Assembly: GCA_030789695.1 (NCBI GenBank)
Contig: CM061132.1
Span: 155,478,817 to 155,542,816, forward strand
From: Scilla litardierei
Lineage: Eukaryota > Streptophyta > Magnoliopsida > Asparagales > Asparagaceae
Direction: 5' to 3'
Length of the DNA stretch: 64,000 nucleotides
Below the pieces are notes generated by a model, which saw nothing but the letters and a program-made list of their open reading frames with translations, did no database searches and was not told the DNA's origin. The translations under genes were made by a program, and so were the position numbers. Shown piece by piece: positions 44,021-54,929 of the stretch (its first letter is position 1; every line of letters begins with the position of its first letter).

Positions 44021-45943
44021 ACCTGCGGCTAGTGACGGTGTTCGGTTGATGAGGTATGCTGCAGTAGCAAGGGTCTCCGCCCATAATTCCCTAGGAAGGC
44101 CGGATGGTCTCAGTAGCCCCCGTGTCTTCTCTACCAACATCCTGATCATGCTGTCTGCTACGCCACCGTGAGGGTCTCCATCAGGAATGGTGTATCGGCA
44201 CGCGATCCCCTCTGACTTGCAAACATCCTGTATCTCTACATCGTTGGTACGGATCTCTCCTACGGGTCTACCCATCCGCCTCTCGACTATGCTCCTCCAT
44301 AGCCGCACCTTCTCATGGATCTCCTCCCGAGATCCCATGAGAATAACTATGACTCTCCTCGAGAAGTCATCTATGAAGGCCGCGAAGTACCTCGCGCCTT
44401 CCAGGGAAGGAACTGGACATGGACCCCATACGCCGGCGTAGACGCACTCTAGGGGCTCCTTACTGTGTCTGACAGCTGTCCCAAACTGCACTTGCCTCGG
44501 CCGCTCTGCACCACAGTCGTTGCAAGACTCAAGCCCACGATCACCTCCGAACACACTCCTCCTCTGAAGAATGTCAAGGCTCTGCTCATCAGCATGCCCC
44601 AATCTGAGATGCCACAGTCTCGCTGGATCTCTACTCTCGGACTCCTGTGATCTGCCAGTCTCACCTACTACTGTGTGCCCATCGAGCGCATACAAGTTAC
44701 CATGCTTCTTCCCTCTCATGACAACCAGGCATCCTCGGGAAATACGCAGTCGATCCTCCTCGATCACTGCCCTGTAGCCCATCCCGGTCAAAGCTCCTAT
44801 CGATATCAGGCCACTGTGAAGATCAGGAACATGTCTGACGCCATCAAACACACGGACGATGCCATCGTGCATCCTGACTCTGACTGTGCCACTCCCAACC
44901 TGCTCGCACTCCATACCATTCCCCACGAGAATCCTCTCTCCAATGCATGGAATGTATGAGTCGAACGCACTCCGATCCGGAGTCATATGGAATGAACACC
45001 CCGAGTCCAATAGCCACGAACATTGCGCTTCTCCCACGGAGTATGCCACAAACACCGAGCAATCATCCTCGTCAGAAAACATCCTGTCTCGTGCTCCAAA
45101 ATGAGTCGAACTCTGAGCAACCTCTTCCACAATGCCAATCGACGTCCTCGCTTTCAACCTCGGACAATCCCTCTTCCAATGCCCGCTTTCCTTACATAGA
45201 AAGCATTTGTTGTCACCTCGGCCCCTTGACTTGGACCGCCGCCGCTGCCGCCGCTGCCAACTCTTGGAACGGCCCGTCTTGGATCTTGGAGTGGGTTCGC
45301 CCTCTTGGCGACCCCGGATGACATTGGGTACCTCGTAACCATCGGTGTCAACTAACACCAAACTTTGAAGATCCTCCGTATTCAATGCAAACTTCACCTC
45401 ATCCAACGTGAGTGAGTCTCGGCCATTCAACATCGAGCCTACAAACTTGGAATACACCGGAGCAAGAGAACACAATAGTGCCATAGCATGTTGCTCATCC
45501 TCTGTCACACTCCCCAATTCCCGTAGGTCCATTACTATACGGTCCATCTCACCAACATGGTTCCACAACGAGGTTCCCCTTTTCATCCTGTGAGTATAGA
45601 AGCGTTGCCACAATTGCAACCTTCGTCCAATTGGTGTCTTGGTCGAGTACCGAGCTTTAAGCATCCTCCATAGGTCGCTCACGACCTCCACTTCGGCAAA
45701 TTGCCGAAGAATCTCATCCTCCAAGGATTGCATTATCTCACCGAGGGCTTTAAGCTCCATCATTCGCTTATCATTCACTGTTGCCTTACTTGGCATGTCC
45801 GTATCACATACGGCACCGTAAACTCCATGGTGATTCAACAAAGCCACCATCTTTTGTCGCCACGGACCATAATTGTCCCGGCCATTCAGCCTCTCTACTT
45901 CGTATAAACACCCGGCCGTCTCCTCACATGAGCAAGACGCCAT
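43985..45943 (-). CDS. Copia-2 Gag-protease-integrase-like polyprotein
   Basis: The open frame from ATG 45943 (MASCSCEETAGCLYEVERLN) is 652 codons long. In order it shows a gag capsid region, the knuckle CFLCKESGHWKRDC, the protease motif SWLLDSGCSFHMTP, the integrase zinc region (LWHLRLGH, CNDCGAE) and an integrase core. The core keeps its overall pattern, but all three catalytic positions differ from the family: YAGVWGP (normally D before the WGP block), EIRTNDVEIQ (normally RTDNG) and GGVADSMIRML (normally GVAERMN). The frame ends at 43985 after a one-base shift near 44020. Downstream codons resume in the next frame as PEELWTGRVVDFSHLRMFGC. Confidence 0.88.
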   Translation of the reverse strand: MASCSCEETAGCLYEVERLNGRDNYGPWRQKMVALLNHHGVYGAVCDTDMPSKATVNDKRMMELKALGEIMQSLEDEILRQFAEVEVVSDLWRMLKARYSTKTPIGRRLQLWQRFYTHRMKRGTSLWNHVGEMDRIVMDLRELGSVTEDEQHAMALLCSLAPVYSKFVGSMLNGRDSLTLDEVKFALNTEDLQSLVLVDTDGYEVPNVIRGRQEGEPTPRSKTGRSKSWQRRQRRRSKSRGRGDNKCFLCKESGHWKRDCPRLKARTSIGIVEEVAQSSTHFGARDRMFSDEDDCSVFVAYSVGEAQCSWLLDSGCSFHMTPDRSAFDSYIPCIGERILVGNGMECEQVGSGTVRVRMHDGIVRVFDGVRHVPDLHSGLISIGALTGMGYRAVIEEDRLRISRGCLVVMRGKKHGNLYALDGHTVVGETGRSQESESRDPARLWHLRLGHADEQSLDILQRRSVFGGDRGLESCNDCGAERPRQVQFGTAVRHSKEPLECVYAGVWGPCPVPSLEGARYFAAFIDDFSRRVIVILMGSREEIHEKVRLWRSIVERRMGRPVGEIRTNDVEIQDVCKSEGIACRYTIPDGDPHGGVADSMIRMLVEKTRGLLRPSGLPRELWAETLATAAYLINRTPSLAAGSSRGVMDGQSR

Positions 45944-45987
45944 CGCGGCTCTACACTTCTTCGCAAAACGGAAGCTCTGATACCACT

Positions 45988-46884
45988 TGTTGGATCCCCG
46001 TGTACCTCCCCCAACACTAGGCAAGGTACACAACGCCACCTGCAATGCGCGGAAACGGTGGCCAAACAATCCCAAGCCCGAATTCCACCGAGATGTCACC
46101 TAGGCACAAAACCAAACACCTCACGGGCACAAGAGAGAGTTGTCACCAACTACCAACTCCCTCGACGATCTTGCGATAGATAATGTAAGCACGCAAATAT
46201 AATACGAAATTAAGAGCAACACAAAAGAGACGGAGATTTACCCTGGTTCGGTTGCGAACAACCTACATCCAGCATCCAATGCACCCGGTTCCACTACTGA
46301 TCAAGCAAGGCATACACCGACCCCATCATCTTCTTCCTCCACAATGAGAGAATAGCTCCAAGCAACAAGACCTAACCCTAGATCTCTCACCAAGCTCACA
46401 CACACTCTCACCCAAGTGGGAATCCTTGATAATAAAGCCTCTACAACATGTAGAGCTCCTCAAGGGACCAATCCCACACCAATGGAGATCACTCCTCGGT
46501 AATATAGCCCCAAGCTAGGAAGCTACCCAAGGGACTCTAGATCTCAAACACGGAAGAAGAAATGCAGACACTCACCTTGGATCTCACGAGCAAAGCTCTT
46601 TGGCTTTCCAAAACCCTTGCTTCGCTCTCCTTTTCTCCTCTGATCCAAGACCCTATGGCTCTACAAAAGAAAATGGCACCCGGCCTTTCTTTTGTTCTCT
46701 GGAAATGAGAGCCTCAGCTCTCTGTCTTTTTTTCTCTCTGGAAAACTGAGCTTGCTGCTCATTCTCTGTCGACAGGCCAAAGCAAAGGCACTCAAGGCCT
46801 TTAATTCCAACAACCCATATAACGTGGGGGGACCCAAGCTTAAAGTCTCCAGCTGGGGATATTTTGCAGCAGTAAAAAACAACA
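45988..46884 (-). repeat. 5' LTR of Copia-2
   Basis: Same ends as the partner LTR; adjoins the primer site at 45974-45987. Confidence 0.95.
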
Positions 46885-46925
46885 ATACCGTGGTAACATA
46901 AACAACATACGTGGTTCACAAAACT

Positions 46926-46945
46926 ATCACACACACACACAAAAA
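46926..46945. repeat. CA microsatellite
   Basis: A short (CA)n run just outside the Copia-2 TSD. Confidence 0.8.
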
Positions 46946-47079
46946 GCAAAGCAAAAAGTACAAAAAATGGGACATACATCATAGATAAAAATTTTCTTTG
47001 TATATTTGGTGTTAAATTCATTAATATCCGTTGGATAACTAGGCGAAGTGTTCAAAAAGAAGTTAGTTTTTAATATTTC

Positions 47080-48400
47080 AATACCCTCAATTTTGCCACT
47101 CTTGAAGTGAAGGGTTAATGTAAGAGAGAATGAGAAGAAAAGGGTTGTTATTAAGTTATAATGATAAGTGGTTTCGATGAAGAGCCTCTGTCCAGAGTCC
47201 CAGACGCTAAATTTTATAGGTTTTGACAATTCTTTGGATAAAAGAAAGGTCATAGTCCAGATCCTATAATTTTTTTTTGGGATGGATACCAGGTCTTCAC
47301 TAGTCTGGTAATTATTTTACTCAGCTAAGTCAACTTTATGCCAATGCTGTGTAAGCAATGTTTTCTTTAGTTTCTAGTTCAGTCAGAATTGAAAAATCCT
47401 CAGCTTTTCCCTCCTCTTTTGAACAAGTCGCGCTCTTGAGGCTAATTGACTCCTCAGAGTTTGACAAGCAATTTGGTTAGACTTGATGCCCCAACATTTT
47501 GTGCATGTATTTTGAAAGGGACTTTTTTGTGAACAAATTATAGATTGCCATATAACAGAGATCATGATAAAAAGTACTTAGAAAATTATTACGCTTTGTT
47601 TCAAATTAAATAGAAGGGGAAAGAGTGAAGAACAGAGATCATTATTTTTATTCCCAGATTGCTTTTTTTGTTTTTCTTCTTCTTCATTTTTCTTGGCATC
47701 AGAAGAGATCCGTCTGAGGGTTCTTTTGTTGTTTGATCAGTAGACAAGGGAACTCTTAGTTTAGAGCAATTAATGTTTGATTGTTTGAAAAAGATTGTAT
47801 CCCCCCCACCCCCTCTTTTTTTGGGATACATTTTTAACAAGAAACAGACTAAGGTGATATTTGTGATCATGTATCATAAGGTTAGGTTGGGGAAATCTTC
47901 TAAATAAATTTGATTTTATAGCTACTCTCATATTTAACCCATGGATGAACATCTCTTATCTTGGTTTTCCAGTGGTTTATAGAGCAACATGTATTGAATT
48001 CTTTTTAGAAAGATGATCTTTTTTGGGAATTTGTCTTAAACAGCAAACACAATATGAAAATATGTGTGCTTGTATTTATTAGCATCAGTTGAATAATACG
48101 TTTTACATTTTAATAAACCTAATGTTCCACTCTTTAATTAAATATGCCTAATGTATGCTCTTATGTTAATATAGTTTGGTATTAATAAATGTCTTCACCT
48201 TTTTGTATGATATATACGCTCTCGTTTTAGTCCATGGAATGTTTTATTAAGAGTTGATGGTTGAGAAAGAGAGAGGAGATCGAAATAAAATGATAATAGA
48301 GGTCCATGTTACACACAATGTGGATCATTTGACTAGGATATAAATCATGCTTTCAAAAAATTTAATGGATTTTTTGGATTAATAGGTGATGTGTTTTAAA
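47080..48400 (+). repeat. Duplicated segments P1 (47080-47570) and Q2 (47570-48270)
   Basis: P1 resembles P2 (48410-49070): shared order GCCACTC, [A/G]TGATA[A/T]GTGGTTT, GATGCTAAATTTTA-like, TGCAATGTTTTCTTTA, TTGAGGCTAA, CAAGCAA, GACTTGATGCCC, ATGTATTTTGAAA-like, GAATTGTAGATTG-like. Q2 resembles Q1. The Q1-P1-Q2-P2 order indicates an old tandem duplication of a ~1.3-kb unit, later split by Copia-2 between Q1 and P1. Confidence 0.7.
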
Positions 48401-48409
48401 ATTTTTGAT

Positions 48410-49075
48410 TTTTTGCCACTCCCAGAGTAAAGAGTAAAGGGTTTGTAGAGAATAATAGTTTCACATTGGAAAAGAAAGGAAGAAGGCGATGTCCATAAAT
48501 TAGTAATTGTGCCTCAATCCATTGGCATACGTTTTTGTCTTAGATAGGGCTTCAACTACACGTTACATCATGTCCAACATCACTTGATCTCTAACCATAC
48601 TCATTTGACAATTACCTCCTGTAATGACCTAATCTGGATCCAAATCATAATTCCCATTTCCAATGTCCAAACTCAAATTCTAATGATATGTGGTTTTGAT
48701 GGAAAAGTTGGTATCTAGATGCTAAATTTTAATAGGATTTGATGGTTCTTTAAAAGAGCATTAGTCTAAATCCTTTAAATTTCAGGAATGACGCGTCGTC
48801 TTTACTATTTTGGTTACTAAGTCCACTCATTGCTAATGTTGTGTATGCAATGTTTTCTTTAATGTCTAGTTCTCTCCTTGTTAGAAATCTTCACCTTTGC
48901 CCTCCCCCTTCTTGAAGAAGTCACCCTTTTGAGGCTAACTAACTCGGACTCTGATGGTTTTGTTGTAGACAAGCAACGTTGTAGGACTTGATGCCCTATT
49001 ATCTCATGCATGTTTTTTGAAATGGGTTTCTTGTGAATGAATTGTAGATTGACATATGGAACACTATGACTGTAT
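48410..49075 (+). repeat. Duplicated segment P2
   Basis: Second copy of P1, diverged by substitutions and indels; ends just before the solo LTR at 49098. Confidence 0.7.
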
Positions 49076-49097
49076 AGAGGCGTGGGAGAAAACAAAT

Positions 49098-49714
49098 TGT
49101 TGACGGGTAAATCCGTCACACAGTAAGATGGTGCCGACGAGGATGCCTCTGGTGACCTGGCACTTCGTCGACAGAGGAGTGAGACTTGAGGAAGGCCCAA
49201 CCCAGGTTTGGAAGAGTTTACTCTGAGCTGTTGGGTTGAAGCCCGAACTAACTCTGACATATCTTTATAGGTCTGTAACACAGAGAAATCGTCAGGGGGC
49301 TCGAAACCGGTTTCCGACTCAAATCACTTCCGATACTTAAGTCAATAGGTGACTAAAAAGGAGCACATGACAACTAGGTTCGATCTATTGAGAGATCGTT
49401 CGATCACTGTCGTGCCGAGCTATGGAGGAATACATATGAAGTTGAAAGAGATAATGAGTATGAAGATACCTCTCTAGGCTCTTCCTCTTCCATTGTCTCT
49501 TGGGGTTTTTTATTTAGGTTTTGCATTGTAATGACCAGCCAATAAAGTGGCTTCATTGTCGGTATTGATGAGGGTGCCTTAATGAGGAGGCACTGGTTGA
49601 CGTAATGGTCGTCAGGAATATCGCTTTCATTGTTAGAGTAACGGTCGATCGTCATAAATGTAGGCCGAATTATTGGATTATTGGCCATGATGGCAGACCA
49701 TAATGGGTGTAACA
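49098..49714 (-). mobile_element. Solo LTR, 617 bp, with 5-bp TSD
   Basis: Starts TGTTGACGGGTAAATCCGTC, ends GGGTGTAACA, flanked by CAAAT at 49093-49097 and 49715-49719. No internal domain. Phrases such as CGGTTTCCGACTC and CGATACTTAAGTCAA recall the LTR-like part of the Gypsy fragment at 38446-38905. The orientation is uncertain. Confidence 0.8.
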
Positions 49715-49778
49715 CAAATCATCTTAAACTTGCAAGATTTTGGCTAGTCAATTTTCTTTTTAAAGACAATGTACATAC

Positions 49779-50462
49779 TGTTATGAGCGGGCTTTTGTAG
49801 GCCCATTATTGTATTGGGTATCCACCCATTATGTAACCATATTTCTATAAATACAGGGCTACGGGGTTCTGTAACCGCCAAGCTTACAACACGTTATCAG
49901 CACAATCAAAGCTGAGACGAACTTCTGCCGACGGATGAATCGCGACGCGAAAGGGCTCCCTTCATCGAACGTCGCTAGATTCGGAGGGTAGGATCTAGAG
50001 GTAGTTTTTATTCCCTACATCTAAACTTTTATTCCCTAGATCCGGAGGGGAGTTAATGTTGAGTTATACTCTTTTTCCTTTAGCTATTGGTTTTTCCCAC
50101 TGGGTTTTACATAGGCAAGGCGAGGCAACCACGTCAACTCTGGATCTAGAAGTATCTACCTCTGGTGATATCCATCGATCAGGTGAAGTTATATAGACTT
50201 GTACTCTTTTCCCTTAGCCACTGGTTTTAACGAGGCAAGAACTCTTAACTTAGGATCCAGAAGTATCCATACCCACATGATCATATAAGCTCTATGAATC
50301 CTGAAGCGCTCATATACCTAGCTTACAACAATGGATAGATAATGGGAAGTGTTATGAGCGGGCTTTTGTAGGCTCATTAGTGTATTGGGTATCCACCCAT
50401 TATGTAACCATATTTCTATAAATACAGGGTTACGTGGTTCCGTAGCCGCCAAGCTTACAACA
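49779..50462 (+). mobile_element. TRIM element related to Copia-1
   Basis: Terminal repeats of 113 bp (49779-49891 and 50350-50462, six mismatches) with TSD CATAC at 49774-49778 and 50463-50467. The internal region is only 458 bp and non-coding. After the 5' LTR it reads CGTTATCAGCAC, the same primer region as Copia-1. Internal phrases are shared with Copia-1: CTAGATTC plus GGATCTAGAGGTA near the 5' end, and CCCACTGGGTTTT plus GAGGCAACC near the 3' end. LTRs share TGTTATGA, GGCCCATT, TTGGGTATCCA and TATAAATACA. Confidence 0.93.
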
Positions 50463-50696
50463 CATACATATTATTATTATTTACCTTGTCGGTATATGCA
50501 TTTACAATGCATACGATGAAGGAAAAAAATGGGTATGGGCTGGCATCTTATTTTTAAATATGAGAAGTGATACTACTTCAGGTCGAAAATTAACCTCTAA
50601 CAATTACAAATAAATTGATTAGATTAACATGGATTTGAATAGATTAACACGTGTTTAAATTCAGATGGGCACTGTAGCTGATGTCAGATGCTAGTT

Positions 50697-50895
50697 TAGC
50701 AAATTTGGCTTGCCTATTTTGGATAGCCTTGGGTTGCCGGAAAGTTTAACCCAACAAAACAGGCTTATTAACTTGTTGCCAGAATTAGATTTTGAGACTG
50801 CAAGCCCTGATAATTTCTCTTCAAGTCTTCTTAATGAGCAGATTGGTGTAAAGCCAACTTGTAGGCCCACAGCAAGTTCCGCAACAGGCAATTAG
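50697..50895 (+). other. Possible gene fragment or leader exon, unidentified
   Basis: From a TAG/TTTAGC boundary at about 50696 a frame reads FSKFGLPILDSLGLPESLT and continues to a stop at 50895, ending PTASSATGN. The composition is protein-like and unlike the flanks. I do not recognise the parent. It could be a captured exon. Confidence 0.3.
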
Positions 50896-51027
50896 GCCTG
50901 CGGCCCACTGAATTATAGCAAATGTTTTAGTTTACATGAGTAACAGACCATTTTAATGCACTAACATGCACTTATTAGTTTGCTTATTTAACTAAGAGTA
51001 ATGGTTAATGCAGGCAAGCTGGCAAGA

Positions 51028-54000
51028 ATGACCATTCAGGAGGAGGAATCGTATCTATGGTTGTTTGAGAGCCACAACAATTCGAAGCGTTCTCAATGGC
51101 TAAAATCGACTCTATCAGGTTCTTTTTCCTTGACCGCTATGTCAACTCGCTTAGAGTTTCTGTGATTGCTGCCTCCTAAGACTTGTCATGGGAAATTGCA
51201 TCATACAAAAGGAATTTATGTAAAGTTAACAAATTTAGAGTTTCATGTGATTGATCGCTCATAAGCTATACTTCTTGAACTGAAGTTAACAAAAATGAAT
51301 TTTGTTTAAACGTTTGGAATATGGCATCGTACAAAAGGAATTTAAGTAAAACTCTAGCATATATTCACATAGATTGTTAACAATATAGAGGCAGAGAATT
51401 ATTGTCAATATGAAAATGAGGTATCCCATCACCCCTCATCCCATTGGTATTATTCGCTCCATTGAGTTGAGCCATGACATGTTGACCAATTAATAGAGCA
51501 TGATGGGTGAAGAGGACATTTGCTTGATGCAAGCTGTTTAGGTCATCATCAATAAAGATCATGGATTGGTATTGTCCGAATACGATTTACTTGGAACAAA
51601 TGTGATGGACAGATTATGCTAGCAAATTTGAGTACTATCAGAGTATAATAATGTTTACTTGTTCTTTAGCATAGCAGGCACATATTTATATCATTTAATC
51701 TTTTATGTAATTGTAGATAGTCTGCAAATTTGCCTTAGTGAGAACCTACAAATCACTCCTATCATCATCATTATCTTAGCCTTCATCCCAACAATTGGGA
51801 TTGGTTTCATGGACTTGATAAAAAGAAAAATAATGGTGGATAGGATACTCATTTCCACGCATTACGAACTAAAGCTTTATCTTCCATCACACTAAGATCT
51901 TTCATATCTCTTCCTATCACTTCTATCCATGTCTTCTTTGGTCTTCATCTCTTACAAATCCATCCTATCTTCCTATAGAAGGCCTAATGAGCATCGTCTG
52001 TATGCCCCAACCTTTTCAACGAGCATACTTTTTAATCTTTTATGCATGTGTAGATGTGTCCTGCAGGGCTTCGGATCCTTTGTATCTGCCTATAACTCAC
52101 TTGTTCTTGATGATAATGTGTTTCTATTGTAAACTTCTCCATTCTATTAACTAATTATAAATGCAGATTCATCTAACAATTTTGATCATCACTGTTGCAA
52201 CACGACTTCTATCCATGTCTTCTTTGGTCTTCATCTCTTACAAATCCATCCTATCTTCCTATAGAAGGCCTAATGAGCATCGTCTGTATGCCCCAACCTT
52301 TTCAACGAGCATACTTTTTAATCTTTTATGCATGTGTAGATGTGTCCTGCAGGGCTTCGGATCCTTTGTATCTGCCTATAACTCACTTGTTCTTGATGAT
52401 AATGTGTTTCTATTGTAAACTTCTCCATTCTATTAACTAATTATAAATGCAGATTCATCTAACAATTTTGATCATCACTGTTGCAACACGACTTTTAGGG
52501 TAAAACAATGTCACAAAGAATTGATCTGTATGGAATGAAAATTGTCTTTATATTTGTGTTGCTTTTCTTGACTCCTCCGAGACGAGAATCATTCTTTTTT
52601 ATATCTACACATCAAAAACAAGAACTTGTCAGATTGAGGTTAGGATGATGCCCGACCTAAAACTCTCCAACACTCAAGTCAATCTTCGTTGTTAGATAAT
52701 CTAAGCACATGCATGTATTAACTTTAAATTACGTACCTGACTGCATAGATTATAGTTGTTTATATAAAAAACCTAAGAGTACTTCCGGCCTTGCAAATCA
52801 AAACCATATCTGCTTATGCAAATCCAATTTCACATGGTATTCCTGTACTTGTTTTTGGAATTATTCTTAGCTCTTGCTTTTAATCTCTATTTCTATTTCT
52901 TTAATAAATTCTCTATATCCAAGCGTATAAAAATATAAGCTCTTAATGTTAGTCGATTAGTTCACAATTTATGTATCCGCGAGGGACCAATCTATCTCTG
53001 CATAGTCACAGCTAAAGAAATAAGGGACAAGTCACATATTTGTAAAATTTTCTTATGTCCATTATAAATAGCACTAGATAGATCTTACCGAACTAAGCAT
53101 GTTTTTTTAAATGTGCAGAATTGGAAGAGAAAACCAAGGGGATGATGAAACTAATCGAATGTGACGCTGACACATTTGCTCAGCGAGCGGAGATGTATTA
53201 CAAGAAGAGACCAGAACTTGTGAACATGATAGAAGATTTCTACCGCTCTTATCGCTCTCTTGCAGAACGCTATGACCAGCTTAAGTTGGAATCAGGAAGC
53301 TCTTTCTCAAACCGAGGGTACCTTCATAAAGAATGGAGTTCCATCGACAAGTCATCTGCCGCCTCCTCGGTTACCTTTGACTCTGAATCTGAAGTTGACG
53401 ATCCACCAGAAGAAGACCAAGAGGAGAGCAATGCAAGGGAGGTGCCAGGAAACAAGGATGGCAACATCACAGGGATTAAAAGAGAAAGATCTGATGTTTC
53501 TGCATATACAGTAGATTCTGAGCTCTCTGAGGTTGGTTACCCCGTGTCAGAAGAAACAGAAGTTGAGAGTAAGTTGGAAGAATCTCCACACAAGAAGAGT
53601 ATTGATATCTATGTGGTAAAGCAAATGATTGAAAAAGTCGAAGTTGGGGCTGAAAAATGTAATGTGCACCCTGAATCAGTGTATGGCAATCAAAAAGAGA
53701 GACGTAGCAGCCTGTCAAACTTAACCCTAATGATCGAAGAAGCTGACAGAACCAGAAGTAAAATAGGTCATATGGAAGCAAAATCATCCGAGTCATTGGA
53801 GGACAAGCATGAGATCGAAGAAGCAAAGCTAATGAGCGAAGTGGAAAGGCTGAAGGAGGAGAACACGAGCTTCAAGGCTGAACTCGAGAGGAAGGACGAA
53901 GAGAAGAGGGAGGTCATTCGACAGCTTTCTTCGTCTTTGGACATACTGAAAGGGGAGAATGATGGCATGAGGAAGTTCATCAGGGATTCAAAAAATCGAA

Positions 54001-54095
54001 GCAGCCTTTGCAAGTTCAGACAGTTGAAGAGTGTTTTCGCTAAGAAGCTGTTCGGAACCCGTTCAGAGTTTCCTACTACTCCAGTGGCACTCTGA
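51028..54095 (+). CDS. NETWORKED 3-type actin-binding (NAB domain) protein
   Basis: Exons 51028-51118 and 53119-54095 join in phase 1 (GT-AG) to give 355 aa. Residues ~8-90 form the NAB (KIP1-like) domain, which binds F-actin: [20 protein letters not shown], then MIKLIE-like [40 protein letters not shown] and AERYDQLK. A variable acidic middle follows, then a coiled coil (~245-310, [19 protein letters not shown]) and a basic C-terminus ([14 protein letters not shown]). Short NAB plus coil proteins of this size are NET3, which tether actin to membranes. An acceptor at 51011-51013 before the ATG implies a non-coding upstream exon. The 2-kb intron holds LINE sequence and an exact 286-bp duplication. 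Confidence 0.9.
51770..52496 (-). mobile_element. LINE 3' fragment inside the NET3 intron
   Basis: On the minus strand the frame reads [31 protein letters not shown] and stop, which is the C-terminal signature of plant L1-type LINE polyproteins (RPKKTW..V...D...L). Upstream, RLGHTDDAH and [11 protein letters not shown] recall the preceding LGHV.RR region. Stops show it is dead. Confidence 0.6.
51919..52490 (+). repeat. Exact 286-bp tandem duplication
   Basis: The segment starting ACTTCTATCCATGTC at 51919 repeats from 52205 with no difference that I can see over 286 bp. It copies part of the LINE fragment and its flank. Very recent, or an assembly artefact. Confidence 0.9.
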
Positions 54096-54250
54096 GAATT
54101 GGAGGAGTCTACGGCGATTAATACAGATTTTGACTGATAGATGGTATCTGATTGTGTGTGTGATCTTTTGCCTTGCTAGCTTACATAATTTTGTAGAAAA
54201 TTATTGAAACAGGTTTCTTAACAATTACTTTGGCCGGTGAGTACTAAAAA

Positions 54251-54423
54251 GAGAATTGCTATCTGCACCTCAACAGTTGAGGTGCAGATACAATTCAGTG
54301 TCGATTCTTGTCTTTTTTGGAGGAGAAAGACTGTGATTAGAAGGGGTGATGTGAAATAATTAATTTTTTAAAGATAAAAACCGTACATGCACCTCATACA
54401 ATGAGGTGCATGAAGCAGTTCTC
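54251..54423. mobile_element. hAT-type MITE just downstream of NET3
   Basis: 173 bp, TIR GAGAATTGC / GCAGTTCTC, TSD ACTAAAAA (8 bp) at 54243-54250 and 54424-54431. Each end carries a subterminal hairpin: ATCTGCACCTCAAC-A-GTTGAGGTGCAGAT at the left and TGCACCTCAT-ACA-ATGAGGTGCA at the right. Confidence 0.85.
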
Positions 54424-54929
54424 ACTAAAAATTATGTAATGTAATCAAAAAGCACTGTATGTTTTGGTGTGTAATTTTCTTTTCAAATTAATGAAATATA
54501 TCACAATGGAACCTGATTTGAGCATTTTGGCATGAAAAACTCTGCAGTGAAGGGTTTGTGAATGGCTAAACAAAAGTGATTTTTGCTGGAATTATTATAT
54601 CACTAGAAATTTCCAGTTGGAGAAGCACAATTTGCGTGATCACCACATGTTTGAGGTTGGGCCCAATCTCAATTTGATCATCCAAAATAAACACAGAGAA
54701 TCAGCCCATCAATCACGCATGTTCCAAGATCCCTTCTCCTTGTCACCTAGCCCAACATGCCACCCTGTCCCTGCCCTTCCCTCCACCAACCACAGCAAGC
54801 CACGTGTCTACCCAGGCTGGGCCCCACCCCTCCCACCACACCTCCTTATGACCCAATCTCCCACTTTATCATCACACTATCTGTAGCTCTTCATTCACTC
54901 TCTTAGCACACACACACTTCCATTTCTCA

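Larger units (their letters stand above)
41348..46884 (-). mobile_element. Copia-2: young non-autonomous element lacking reverse transcriptase
   Basis: The element is bounded by LTRs of 896 bp (41348-42243) and 897 bp (45988-46884) and the TSD ATACC at 41343-41347 and 46885-46889. I see only four substitutions and about one indel between the LTRs, so insertion is recent. After the 5' LTR in element orientation is AGTGGTATCAGAGC, the tRNA-Met primer site. The internal 3.7 kb encodes gag, protease and an integrase-like domain, then a repetitive acidic linker. No YVDD-type RT or RNase H is present anywhere in it. It must have moved using proteins supplied by another element. Confidence 0.93.

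Noticed and set aside
42998..45907. Many plus-strand frames of 60-124 aa across Copia-2
   Set aside because: All are antisense shadows of the minus-strand gag-integrase frame.
51929..52440. 67-85-aa plus-strand frames starting [13 protein letters not shown]
   Set aside because: Antisense to LINE sequence and duplicated with it; not a gene.
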